A stretch of 64,000 nt of DNA from Microbacterium sorbitolivorans. GTDB lineage: Bacteria; Actinomycetota; Actinomycetes; Actinomycetales; Microbacteriaceae. Position numbers and translations under genes: made by a program. The notes beneath the pieces are model-generated. The model did not search any database and was not told the origin of the DNA. It saw only the letters and a list, made by a program, of their open reading frames with translations. Numbering within the stretch: the first letter of the stretch is position 1; each line of letters starts with the position of its first letter. Below are positions 1 to 7,360 of this stretch, one piece after another. The stretch is taken from positions 1 to 64,000 of the forward strand of contig NZ_KZ848476.1 of assembly GCF_003327285.1 (NCBI RefSeq), given 5' to 3'.

Positions 1-183
1 TCTGATTCGGGACTCGACATGCCCCAAACTCTACATGCCTTCAATGGTGAGCGGTCTGGACAGATGCTTCTTGAATCAGCACGGTGTCATTGCGCGCGGG
101 GGCAGAACAACGTCCCTGGACATCACACCTAGGTCGCTGTCGGCGCGACGGGGTCACACCGAAGGCGGGAATATGATGGCTAC

Positions 184-1062
184 ATGAGTTTTCCGCCGTC
201 ACAGGCGACTCCACAGTCCTACGCGCAAGATTTCGGCCGCTACATTGGCGCTCGTGCGCCGCTCAAGCTGCCGGATGCTGTCCTTGCCGAAGCAGTGTGG
301 AGGACAGTGAGCCAAGAGGTTCCCGCGGCAGCGCCCCGGATCGGGCCTCGTCCAGTTTTCTGGTATTGGTGGGTTGTCTTCAGCTTCGGAGTTATCGCCG
401 TGGGAGCCGGCACTGAGGCCGTATTCGGGGCTGGCCCGCTCGTTTCGCTTTTCATGACGACTATTGTCTTCGTCGGAGCAACGTGCCTCGGGGTCTTCCA
501 TGCGTGGAAACGATTCCCCTACGATCGAGAGCTCGGACTCGCTGTCGCCGCGGCTCGAGCGCTGACGGACGAGGTCCGTAGTCTGGCTTTCTCTTCCGCC
601 ATGGCTGAAGCTAGACGTCCAGGGCGTCTCCCACCGGCCTTCCCTCTTCTTGTCTCTTTCCCCGCGCCACAGCCCCGCCCCAATGGGGTCAGCCCGGAGG
701 AAGCCGAGTGGCTCGTCGCGGAGTGGATGCGTTTCCTCGGTGCTGCCGATGCTGAGGTGACGAGATACTCCGCGGACGGTGGCATAGACGTGGTCAGCAC
801 AACTCACATCGCCCAAGTTAAGAATCTTTCTGCGGGTTACAGAGTGCCAGTCGCCCAGATCCGCGAGCTCGCCGGCGTCGCGGCACACGACCGGCGACAG
901 GCTCTTTTTTTCACCTCAGGTTCTTACACTGCGAGCGGTCTGGAGTTCGCCGACCGGGCGGGAATCGCGCTCTTCACCTATGACGCCATGCGAGGGACGC
1001 TAGACGGAGTGAACGGCCATGGCCGATCGATTCGTGCCCAGGGGCTGACCGTATCGCGTTGA
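184..1062 (+). CDS. Membrane-anchored Mrr-like nuclease domain protein
   Basis: Predicted 292-residue protein. Two hydrophobic segments at about residues 58-80 and 85-105 (FWYWWVVFSF and PLVSLFMTTIVFVGA) should anchor it in the membrane. The C-terminal third, about residues 175-285, resembles the Mrr-type PD-(D/E)xK restriction endonuclease fold: DGGIDVV is followed about ten residues later by AQVKN, the D...QxK catalytic pattern, then a helix and FFTSGSYT, which fits the usual Mrr tail. Such proteins may cleave modified or foreign DNA, but this role is inferred. The ATG follows a GGCGGGAATATGATGGCTAC stretch without a strong ribosome site. It stands alone in the accessory region and no methyltransferase is next to it. 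Confidence 0.7.
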   Translation: MSFPPSQATPQSYAQDFGRYIGARAPLKLPDAVLAEAVWRTVSQEVPAAAPRIGPRPVFWYWWVVFSFGVIAVGAGTEAVFGAGPLVSLFMTTIVFVGATCLGVFHAWKRFPYDRELGLAVAAARALTDEVRSLAFSSAMAEARRPGRLPPAFPLLVSFPAPQPRPNGVSPEEAEWLVAEWMRFLGAADAEVTRYSADGGIDVVSTTHIAQVKNLSAGYRVPVAQIRELAGVAAHDRRQALFFTSGSYTASGLEFADRAGIALFTYDAMRGTLDGVNGHGRSIRAQGLTVSR

Positions 1063-1081
1063 GTCGCAAGAGCACCTGACA

Positions 1082-1513
1082 TCAGCGGTACTGCCGTGCC
1101 TGTGCGTCTGTGAGGGATGCCTGCAGCGCGGCCTCGAGTGGCACGTACATCACTTCGACGTTTGCGTCTCGGATCGCGGCTGTAAGCCACGCGCCGGGGC
1201 GCTGCAGGTAGGCCGCGGCTTCCTCGCCGGCAACCGCGATGATGAGGCGTTGGGATCCGAGTTTCTGCCCGGCCCATGCGAGCTTGAAGGCATCGGTCGC
1301 AAGCTTCTTCGGCTGACCGCCACGGAGAGCACCAATTCGCGCGTAGGCCTCCACGAGCACAGTGCGGTCATCGCTCGCGCCATCGATCTCTACTCGTGCA
1401 CCGGCGATCGGTATACGAGCGGGCGCAAGAGGAACGTCGATCGCGGCACTTACGGCCGCGATGATCGCGATCTCGGCAAGACGTTGCTCGGTAGAGTCGG
1501 AAGCGTGAGGCAC
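1082..1513 (-). CDS. Hypothetical protein, second gene of an SOS-box unit
   Basis: This 143-residue protein is not recognised with certainty. It has a mixed alpha/beta pattern with the segment TVLVEAYARIGALRG followed by QPKKLATDAFKL, which could be a PD-(D/E)xK-like core (E...K), but the motif is weak. The gene starts 9 bp after the preceding minus-strand gene ends, so the two are probably one transcript from the LexA-like promoter near 1850. No signal peptide or membrane segment is seen. A DNA-damage or nuclease role is speculation based only on context. Confidence 0.6.
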   Translation of the reverse strand: MPHASDSTEQRLAEIAIIAAVSAAIDVPLAPARIPIAGARVEIDGASDDRTVLVEAYARIGALRGGQPKKLATDAFKLAWAGQKLGSQRLIIAVAGEEAAAYLQRPGAWLTAAIRDANVEVMYVPLEAALQASLTDAQARQYR

Positions 1514-1522
1514 GGGTTCAGG

Positions 1523-1837
1523 CTATTCCTTGAATGTGACGGCGCCCTGCCATAGCCAGCAGCGCATGGGGCGGCCGTCGATTTCGAAGCTGACGCCGAC
1601 GGCACGGTCGGTCCATCGTTCGATGCGAACTTCGGCGTGTACGTCGATGGTGCCGAACCGGAGCCATGCGGTACCGGCGATGTGGGTCTTTTCGGGCGCG
1701 ATCGTGACGGGTGTACGGTCGAGGCCGAGCTGTATGGCCGTGAGGGTCTGTAGTTCGCCCTTTTGTGCGGCGGTGCGGAGGTCGCGGTGTTCCATCAGTT
1801 TCGCGCCGTGTTCGGGGTAGCGGCGGTTCGATCCCAT
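1523..1837 (-). CDS. Hypothetical protein, first gene of an SOS-box unit
   Basis: This 104-residue protein starts MGSNRRYPEHGAKLMEHRD and has a C-terminal half rich in beta strands (WLRFGTIDVHAEVRIERW, then VSFEIDGRPMRCWLWQ). No family is recognised. The ATG at 1837 was preferred over the upstream ATG at 1858 because a TATACT box ends 7 bp before it, as expected for a leaderless actinobacterial mRNA, and the upstream ATG lies inside the LexA-like box. It is followed at 9 bp by a second hypothetical gene on the same strand. Confidence 0.6.
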   Translation of the reverse strand: MGSNRRYPEHGAKLMEHRDLRTAAQKGELQTLTAIQLGLDRTPVTIAPEKTHIAGTAWLRFGTIDVHAEVRIERWTDRAVGVSFEIDGRPMRCWLWQGAVTFKE

Positions 1838-1844
1838 GCGCCCG

Positions 1845-1864
1845 AGTATAGAACACATGTTCGA
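1845..1864 (-). promoter_or_regulatory. LexA-like (SOS) box overlapping a TATACT -10 element
   Basis: Read on the minus strand the site is TCGAACATGTGTTCTA, one base away from the symmetric actinobacterial SOS box TCGAAC-N4-GTTCGA. Its right edge overlaps TATACT, a good -10 hexamer, and the ATG of the next gene lies 7 bp further on. A LexA dimer here would block the promoter. Binding is inferred from the motif alone. Confidence 0.55.
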
Positions 1865-2192
1865 AACTATTCGACGCTATCGACCGGTTCATTCGGAAGT
1901 AGCGGATCATCCCGACACGCCTCGAGCACCCCGATCAGCTCCGCGACGTCGACACAGCCCGTCATGTCGAGCAGATCACGCACCTCAGAGCAGACGGGAC
2001 GCGGGGAGGAGTGGTGCTCATACCGAGAGATTAGCGCGCGACGCGCCGAGGAATCGAGCCGAAAAGAATGGCTACACCTGTGGCTACACCTGGCGAGGCA
2101 CCTACGGCGGCGGGTTCGAGTCGGTCGAGCCCACCGCGCAATGTGTCATCAGCCAGACGATTGAGAAACCCCTGGTCAGATAAAGCAAAGCC

Positions 2193-3631
2193 GACTCATC
2201 GCATTTGAGGGTGTAGGACTGGTCTGAAGCCGCCGGCCTCGAGTAGCGATCGGGCGATGTAGTGGGTCAGGTTCCGGAAGCCCAGCGCGGTGCCGCGGAG
2301 GTGCTCAAGGCGACCGTTGATCGCCTCGGACGGCCCGTTGGACGTGCCGGGGTGGTCGAAGAACGCGAGGACGTCGGCGGCGCGGCGCGTGATCGTGCGG
2401 CCGAGGCTGATTAGCTCGGGCAGGTCCTTCGGAACACCGCTGGTGAGCCCAGCGATCACGGCCTCGAGGATCTTCTTCCCGCGCGCCGGATCCTTGTGTC
2501 GGTATGCGGCGACGGCGCGCTGATAGATATCCCAGGTCACCTCGACGGCGAGGTGGTCGGGGTGGTGCTCGAATACGTCCTCGAGCTTCGCGAGCTGATG
2601 CTGCGTCAACAGGCCGAGCCCCGTCCTGAGCAGGCGCCGGCAACCGTAGAGCGGATCACCCCTCCGGCCTCGATGCCCGAGGGTCTCCTGCTGAACACGC
2701 TGACGGGTCTTGTCGAGAGCGTCGCCGAACAGGGCGACGACATGGAATGGGTCCATTACCGCAACCGCGTCGGGAATCTCTTCGCCGGCGGCGGTCTTGT
2801 AGCCGGTGAACCCGTCCATCGCGACGATGTCGACCCCGTCCCGCCAGGCCTCGGGGCGTCAGGAGAGCCAGGTCTTGAAGGCGTGTTTCGACCGGCCCGG
2901 GATCATGTCGAGCAGCCGGGCGGGGCCGGTCTTCTCGCGGGTCGGGGTGAGGTCGATGATCACGGTCACGTACTTGTCGCCGAGGCGCGTGTGGCGCCAG
3001 ACGTGCTCGTCGACACCGATCGTGGTCACCCCGTCGAACCGGGCGGGATCGTCAATCAGGACGCGCCGCCCTTCGGCGAGGATCGCGTCGCCAGCGGCAT
3101 GCCAGGACACGTCGAGAGACTCCGCGACTCTGGTGACCGGTAGGTGCTGGCAGACGACCGCCTCGAGCGCCCACCGGACAGCGGCGCGCGTGAGCTTCCC
3201 GCGCGGCTCGGCAGCCGCCGTGGTGTCCTCGCGCCAGATCGTCCCGCACGAGGAGCAGGCGAAGCGGCAGACGCGGACCAGGAGCGTCGTCGGCCGCCAA
3301 CCCAGCGGGACATGCGCGAGACGGCGTGCCTGCGTTCCTCGGGCTACGCCCTCAGCACCGCAGCCGCGACAGAACGGGTCGCGGTCGGTGACACGGCACT
3401 CCAGCACCGCCTTGTCCGGCGAGATCTCCTGACCGGTGACGGTGAGGCCGTGGTCGTCGAGGAAGCAGAACGCAGAGAGATCGGGGGTGGTGAAGGTACC
3501 GTGGGACGCGTCGAGGTCTTTCGGATGGCGAGCGTAGGAACTTCCATCATCGGAAGGCCTCGACCTCGTCTCCGCGACCGCCACGCCGCCGGCCCGTCAG
3601 GCGGGCGCTACACCCTCAAACACGATAAGCC
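2193..3631 (-). mobile_element. ISL3-family insertion sequence, nearly complete
   Basis: The element is 1,439 bp and carries one transposase reading frame. Its ends are imperfect inverted repeats of 24 bp: GACTCATCGCATTTGAGGGT... at 2193 and, on the other strand, GGCTTATCGTGTTTGAGGGT... ending at 3631, with four mismatches. The GGCTC-like termini agree with the ISL3 family. The 8-bp sequences immediately outside (gcaaagcc and tgaaaaag) do not match, so no target duplication is visible; one flank may have been rearranged after insertion. Confidence 0.85.
2196..3584 (-). pseudogene. ISL3-family transposase interrupted by one in-frame TGA
   Basis: The reading frame of about 462 codons is continuous except for a TGA at 2859-2861, between residues 241 and 243. 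The N-terminal part has the ISL3 zinc-finger pattern (CRGCG...CSSCG) and a helix-turn-helix region. The DDE residues are visible: D in TIGVDEHVW, D in VAMDGFTGYK and E in SNGPSEAING. The stop lies between the first and second catalytic Asp, so neither fragment alone can be active. There is no frameshift: 13 sense codons link the stop to the downstream ATG in the same frame. Start chosen at 3584, about 25 bp inside the inverted repeat. Confidence 0.85.
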
Positions 3632-3664
3632 TGAAAAAGCTGTATTTTGTGTTATATTGAGCAT

Positions 3665-4087
3665 ATGAAAATGACTTTTCGCGTCAATGTGATTGTAGCT
3701 TCGGTCGGTCTTTTGCTATTTCTTCCGGGGTGTTCATCTTCGACGGATGAGCAAGGTTGTGCCGATATTATATCGCAAGCCACGAAGGTCGCTGAAACGT
3801 TTTCGGACCTGGTAAAGTCGAGTAGTAGCGCAGAAGCTCAAGTGTATGCGGGTGCCGTAACCAGGCACCTGGATAAAACGTCTAGAATAGAACTTGATTC
3901 CTCTGATCTGCGAATCGCGCGGGATGAATGGGTAAGGGCTGCATTTGCTTTCACGGAGACTGTCGAAAATGCTTTTGCTGGCTCGGGTGTTACGGGTAAG
4001 CTAGGCAGCTTTGAGGGGCCTTCGTGGGCCGAGTTTTCCGTAGCGACCGACAATTTGCTTTACGCGTGTGACGAAGAAAATGCTTAA
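3665..4087 (+). CDS. Small AT-rich lipoprotein of unknown function
   Basis: The 140-residue product begins MKMTFRVNVIVASVGLLLF and has a lipobox LPGC, so it should be exported and lipid-anchored through the Cys near residue 24. The rest is mostly helical with no recognised domain. The ATG at 3665 is preferred to an upstream in-frame ATG because it gives a normal signal peptide. A TTATAT -10-like box lies just upstream, next to the IS end. Codon use is clearly unlike its neighbours (many A/T-ending codons, GC well below the rest of the window), which indicates recent transfer. Confidence 0.65.
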   Translation: MKMTFRVNVIVASVGLLLFLPGCSSSTDEQGCADIISQATKVAETFSDLVKSSSSAEAQVYAGAVTRHLDKTSRIELDSSDLRIARDEWVRAAFAFTETVENAFAGSGVTGKLGSFEGPSWAEFSVATDNLLYACDEENA

Positions 4088-4349
4088 TCCGTCGATCTTA
4101 AGAGCGCTAATCATGTGGAGGGGCACAATATCCCGACATGCGCCCGCGCGGCTCACACGCCACTATGCGACTCTACCCCTGCGCCGGAAAGCACCCTTGA
4201 CCGGGCGGTAAGCCGTCAAGGCACGGGCGTATCGGGCGGAAGTGGATTGTGGTCTAGGGGTCGAACGATCGCACTACGTAGAATTGAGGTATCAGCTCGT
4301 AACGCTCCCGGGGAATAACCGGGTTGACGGCTGTGTTCGACTAGTGTGA
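4088..4349. other. Intergenic stretch with no supported gene
   Basis: No convincing reading frame is present. A CCCGG/CCGGG hairpin lies near 4306-4322 and a TTGACG hexamer at 4324-4329 could be a -35 box for the leader RNA that follows, though no good -10 is seen at the usual distance. Nothing else is recognised here. Confidence 0.4.
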
Positions 4350-4436
4350 GAGCCTCTTTCGATCTCCATAGATCGGGCTACCTTCGCGTGAAGGTACTCG
4401 GAGGCTCCAACTCATTAACTGATTGGAGCTTTTTTC
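4350..4436 (+). promoter_or_regulatory. Structured leader RNA: three-way junction competing with a terminator
   Basis: Four perfectly complementary arm pairs are visible. P1 is GAGCCTC (4350-4356) with GAGGCTC (4401-4407). Inside it, CGATCT/AGATCG (4360-4375, loop CCAT) and TACCTTC/GAAGGTA (4379-4396, loop GCGT) make a three-way junction. Downstream, GCTCCAA (4404-4410) pairs with TTGGAGC (4423-4429), followed by six T. The terminator shares bases 4404-4407 with the 3' arm of P1, so the two cannot form together. The terminator stem also covers GGAG, the likely ribosome site of the ATG at 4437. This is the layout of an attenuator or riboswitch; the signal it senses is unknown. Confidence 0.6.
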
Positions 4437-4691
4437 ATGCTTAAGTTCACTGAAACTGTGAGCCCTGGTGCCCCGGTAACTCTCAACCTCCGTTCCGAGG
4501 ATGTTCACGCACCCATCGCCGCAGAGGGTCGTGTTTTCTTCGCGGATGGTAACGGCATCGCGATTACACGAGCTTAGGGCCCTGATTTCGAGTATTACCC
4601 CTGGGCCTCGATCCAGTCGCTCACCGCCCGCGTGCCGGATAAGTACTTCGAGACCGTTCGTCGCTACACCCCGGCGGAGGTGACCCGATGA
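4437..4691 (+). pseudogene. Small mobile-element ORF with an in-frame amber codon
   Basis: Starting at the ATG behind the leader RNA, the frame reads 46 residues (MLKFTETVSPGAPVTLNLRS...), meets TAG at 4575-4577, and then continues in the same frame for 37 more codons (GPDFEYYPWASIQSLTARVP...) to a TGA that overlaps the next ATG. Both halves look protein-like, so this is probably one gene of about 84 codons inactivated by a point mutation; programmed read-through cannot be excluded. The family is not recognised. It is the first gene of a tightly packed three-gene run. Confidence 0.55.
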
Positions 4692-4936
4692 GCGTGGCAA
4701 TGTCAGATCGTCAGTGGCAAGCACTGGAGATCGGGGCGACTTACGCCCTGCTTCCTGTGCGCAAAACGTTCGCGGCGCGGACGGACGGCGCGGGTTCTGT
4801 GGTGCCTGAGTCCGAGGAGCTTATCGGCCGTCTCATCCACAAGTCCTCCGTAACTCTCACGCTCGCTGACGAGCAGACGTTTTCAGTTCAGGCTCACGAG
4901 GTGCGCACGGCTCACAAGATCCGAGGTGCACGATGA
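4688..4936 (+). CDS. Small hypothetical protein in a replication-type operon
   Basis: This 82-residue protein starts MSVAMSDRQWQALEIGATYA. Residues 15-75 look like a small beta-rich domain (ATYALLPVRKTF, SVTLTLADEQTFSVQAHEVR). No family is recognised. It overlaps the preceding ORF by 4 bp (ATGA) and the following primase-like gene by 4 bp, so the three are almost certainly translated together. Such short genes before a replication gene are common in actinobacterial integrative elements and phages. Confidence 0.6.
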   Translation: MSVAMSDRQWQALEIGATYALLPVRKTFAARTDGAGSVVPESEELIGRLIHKSSVTLTLADEQTFSVQAHEVRTAHKIRGAR

Positions 4937-5346
4937 CCCTCACGCTCTCCGCTCTCGAGAAGGCGCTCGGCCTGGCCGCGCTCGGCCTCCCCGTGCTCCG
5001 TACCCGCACCGTTGACGCAGAGGTAGACGGCCGCACTCTGCCCCCGAAATCACCCGTTGGAGGCGTGTACACGGCCACGACGGACTCCGACACGCTCCGC
5101 CGGTGGCTCCGCGAGGGGACGACGTACATACCCGGCGTGGCGACCGGCAACGGCCGGGAGCCCCGCGAAGAAGCACCTGCTGCGCCCGCTGAGGTCGAGG
5201 CGTATCTGGCCTCGCTTGGCGACCGTCCCATGTCGGACCGCGTTGCGGAGGTGCTTGCGGACGTGACTGCACGGGAGGGGGACCATTCGTCGCTGTGGGC
5301 GAAGGTACCGTGGGACACGTCGAGGTCTTTCGGATGGCGAGCGTAG
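4933..5346 (+). pseudogene. Truncated primase-polymerase-like replication gene
   Basis: The first about 120 residues (LSALEKALGLAALGLPVLRT..., AATTD-like YTATTDSDTLRRWLREG, then YIPGVATGNG) resemble the start of the bifunctional primase-polymerase domain found in replication proteins of actinobacterial integrative elements and phages. Full-length relatives are several hundred residues. Here the frame runs at 5301 into a remnant of an ISL3 element and stops after 137 residues, so the catalytic part is lost. The assignment rests on a weak N-terminal match only. Confidence 0.45.
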
Positions 5347-5440
5347 GAACTCCCATCATCGGAAGGCCTCGACCTCGTCTCCGCGACCGCCACGCCGCCG
5401 GCCCGTCAGGCGGGCGCTACGCCCTCCAACACGATGAGCC
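5301..5440 (-). mobile_element. 140-bp end remnant of a second ISL3-family copy
   Basis: Bases 5301-5440 match bases 3492-3631 of the nearly complete IS over exactly 140 bp with about five differences. The fragment keeps the terminal inverted repeat (GGCTCATCGTGTTGGAGGGC... on the minus strand, ending at 5440) and the first codons of the transposase. Everything else of this copy is gone. Its outer end directly abuts the 107-bp tRNA-Phe-derived repeat that begins at 5441. Confidence 0.9.
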
Positions 5441-5547
5441 GCAAAACCCCCGCGATGTAGAAGCTACGCGGGGGTTTCTGGAGTGATTGTAACGATCACC
5501 CTTGTGGCTCCGACCGGCGTCGATCCGGTGACCTTTCGATTTTCAGT
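5441..5547 (-). repeat. Attachment-site copy: 3' half of tRNA-Phe plus terminator
   Basis: This 107-bp sequence is identical to 9069-9175. It contains the tRNA-Phe 3' half from the anticodon loop onward and the downstream CCCCCGCG...CGCGGGGG terminator hairpin. The 5' half of the tRNA is absent, so it cannot make a functional tRNA. It is the hallmark of integration by a site-specific recombinase into the tRNA gene and marks one edge of the 3.5-kb island. Confidence 0.9.
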
Positions 5548-5677
5548 TGGCTGCGCCGGGGCAACGGGTGCTCGTTGGTCGCTGTTTGCCGCGTGATTCC
5601 GCGGAAGTTGTCATCGTTGGTTGCGGCTGGTTGAGGGTGGTTTCAGCGGAGCTACCGGCACGGAACCGGCACGCGGA

Positions 5678-7174
5678 TCAGGTTTCCATACCGGCTTCAG
5701 GTTGATCGTCTTCGGCACCATCCGTGAGCGTAGACCTACGCTTTGAGTACTTCTCCGTGAGGTTCAGTTCACGGGTGAGGGCAGGATGGACCTGAAGTTG
5801 TGTGTCGGCCGCATTGAGTTGGAGAAGTCGCTCCTGATAATGATAGATCGTCGTTCGGCCTCCGCCTGAGCCACCCGAGCGTAGCAGCCCGATGACTCCG
5901 GCCTCGAAGAGCATCTGCAGAATGTTGCCGGCTTCGTCAGCATGGATCCCAGAGTTCTTGGAGACTTCCAGCCACTTGTCGCGCGAAAAGGTTCGTTTTC
6001 TCAGTGCCTTCATCGCGTTCAGCACGTTGTTGAAATCATGAACATGCTCAGCGATTTCATCCTGAAGTTCGCGAATAACGTGGCGGCTATAGCGGCGCTC
6101 GGCTTCGTAGACGTCATCCTTGGCGATAACGTCGTGACTATTGTCGCGAGCGACATCAACGGCATGTTGCGTATAGGCGATTACGTCTCTGGGGCGCCCG
6201 AGGGTTCTCTTGAGGACGTAACTCTTTGCTGTGACACTCTGTCGCATTCGATCTGCGGTGAACAGGGTCTCCCATGCCTGGTCCGCGGGGAGGTCGGTGG
6301 ACGCTTCGACTCTCCTTGCAAATATGCTTGCAAGTTCATCATCATCCCAGTTGAGCTCGACCGTGTCTGGTGGGATCTTGTTCTTGTCGTTGAACGTGCA
6401 TTTGTCCCACAGATCTGAACGTAGGAACACCACTACTGGGGGCAGCGCCCTGCCCTTTTCTCGGAATTTGAGCGCAAGGTCACGGGCTGCTCGCACTGCA
6501 CCGGCGATGAGGCGGAGGGAGTCGGGCTCTCCGTCCCAGGCATCGTCGAGACGGTCGATAAGAGTCGTCGCCTGCATCGCTGTAATCTGCGGAGCGATTA
6601 GCTCGAGGAGTTCATCGACCAGTCTCGTCGTTGTTGCTTCGATCAAGGCCTCGCTCGGTGATTCAATCTGAATCTGGCCAAGGTCAAACACACCCGTGAC
6701 CGATGGCAACTTGATATTGCGAACTCGCGCTAGCCATTCAAGGATCGCGCCAAACGGCCCCGCGTTGGGCCCTGCACCGATCTTTCGGAGGATCTTGATT
6801 CCGCGGCGCCTCCGGAGCCAGCGAAGCTTTGGCGAGAGGGCGGCGAACATTGCGATTACGATCGCCGCTCGCCAGGACTCTGTGTACGCACTCGCTGGGG
6901 TCACACCTCCATCGATCAGTTTTCGATGTGCTTGAAACACGTATCGGTCGAGATCCATCTGCACGACTTCGCCGGGAAGTGTAGCCGCAAGATGGCGGAA
7001 GATCGCGGTCTTGCCCGATCCTTTTCTACCGACGACGAGGAACTTTCCTGCGCGCACTTCGTCAACTGAGCCCGTATCGAGGAAGTATTGCAGCAGGTTC
7101 TCGTCTTGCTCAGCGTCGAGGCGCCCCAGGCTGACTCGTGTGAGGAGTGCATTCTCGGCAGGTTCAATGGTCAT
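5678..7174 (-). CDS. P-loop ATPase resembling the Sll1717 family
   Basis: This protein of 498 residues has a Walker A motif GRKGSGKT at about residues 49-56 and a Walker B-like TLIDRLDDAWDG in the middle, followed by an arginine-containing sensor-like region (VVVFLRSDLWDK). The C-terminal part looks like winged-helix DNA- or protein-binding modules. It resembles the Sll1717-type P-loop ATPases that often sit in defence or mobile islands; function is unknown. The ATG at 7174 (MTIEPAENALLTR) is chosen over an upstream ATG at 7222 because the extra 16 residues are poor coding sequence. It lies 186 bp after the AbiE pair on the same strand, inside the tRNA-Phe island. Confidence 0.7.
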   Translation of the reverse strand: MTIEPAENALLTRVSLGRLDAEQDENLLQYFLDTGSVDEVRAGKFLVVGRKGSGKTAIFRHLAATLPGEVVQMDLDRYVFQAHRKLIDGGVTPASAYTESWRAAIVIAMFAALSPKLRWLRRRRGIKILRKIGAGPNAGPFGAILEWLARVRNIKLPSVTGVFDLGQIQIESPSEALIEATTTRLVDELLELIAPQITAMQATTLIDRLDDAWDGEPDSLRLIAGAVRAARDLALKFREKGRALPPVVVFLRSDLWDKCTFNDKNKIPPDTVELNWDDDELASIFARRVEASTDLPADQAWETLFTADRMRQSVTAKSYVLKRTLGRPRDVIAYTQHAVDVARDNSHDVIAKDDVYEAERRYSRHVIRELQDEIAEHVHDFNNVLNAMKALRKRTFSRDKWLEVSKNSGIHADEAGNILQMLFEAGVIGLLRSGGSGGGRTTIYHYQERLLQLNAADTQLQVHPALTRELNLTEKYSKRRSTLTDGAEDDQPEAGMET

Positions 7175-7360
7175 GTAGGAACAGTAGCGGAGTGAGTAAG
7201 TCGGCCTCGTCGCTCGGGCCACATACAGACCTCGATCTTCGAGCCGATCGGCGTGCTCGCCGACGAGGAGCGCCCGGACCGCAACGAAGCGAGGACCGGA
7301 CGCACCGCAGTTGGCTACGGCGCACGCCGGAGGCCGGCCTTGAACGAGTCTAGAAAGTTT

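Noticed and set aside
1867-1983. Small minus-strand frame ending ...VAELIGVLEACRDDPLLPNE before the SOS box
   Set aside because: The C-terminal part looks protein-like, but there is no convincing start codon or ribosome site; it may be the tail of a deleted gene, so it was not listed as a gene.
2100-2140. Sequence GGGTTCGAGTCGG resembling a tRNA T arm
   Set aside because: No acceptor or anticodon arm can be drawn around it.
2193-5440. Composite transposon bounded by the two ISL3 copies
   Set aside because: The second copy retains only one end, 140 bp, and no target duplication is seen; the arrangement is better explained by separate insertion and deletion.
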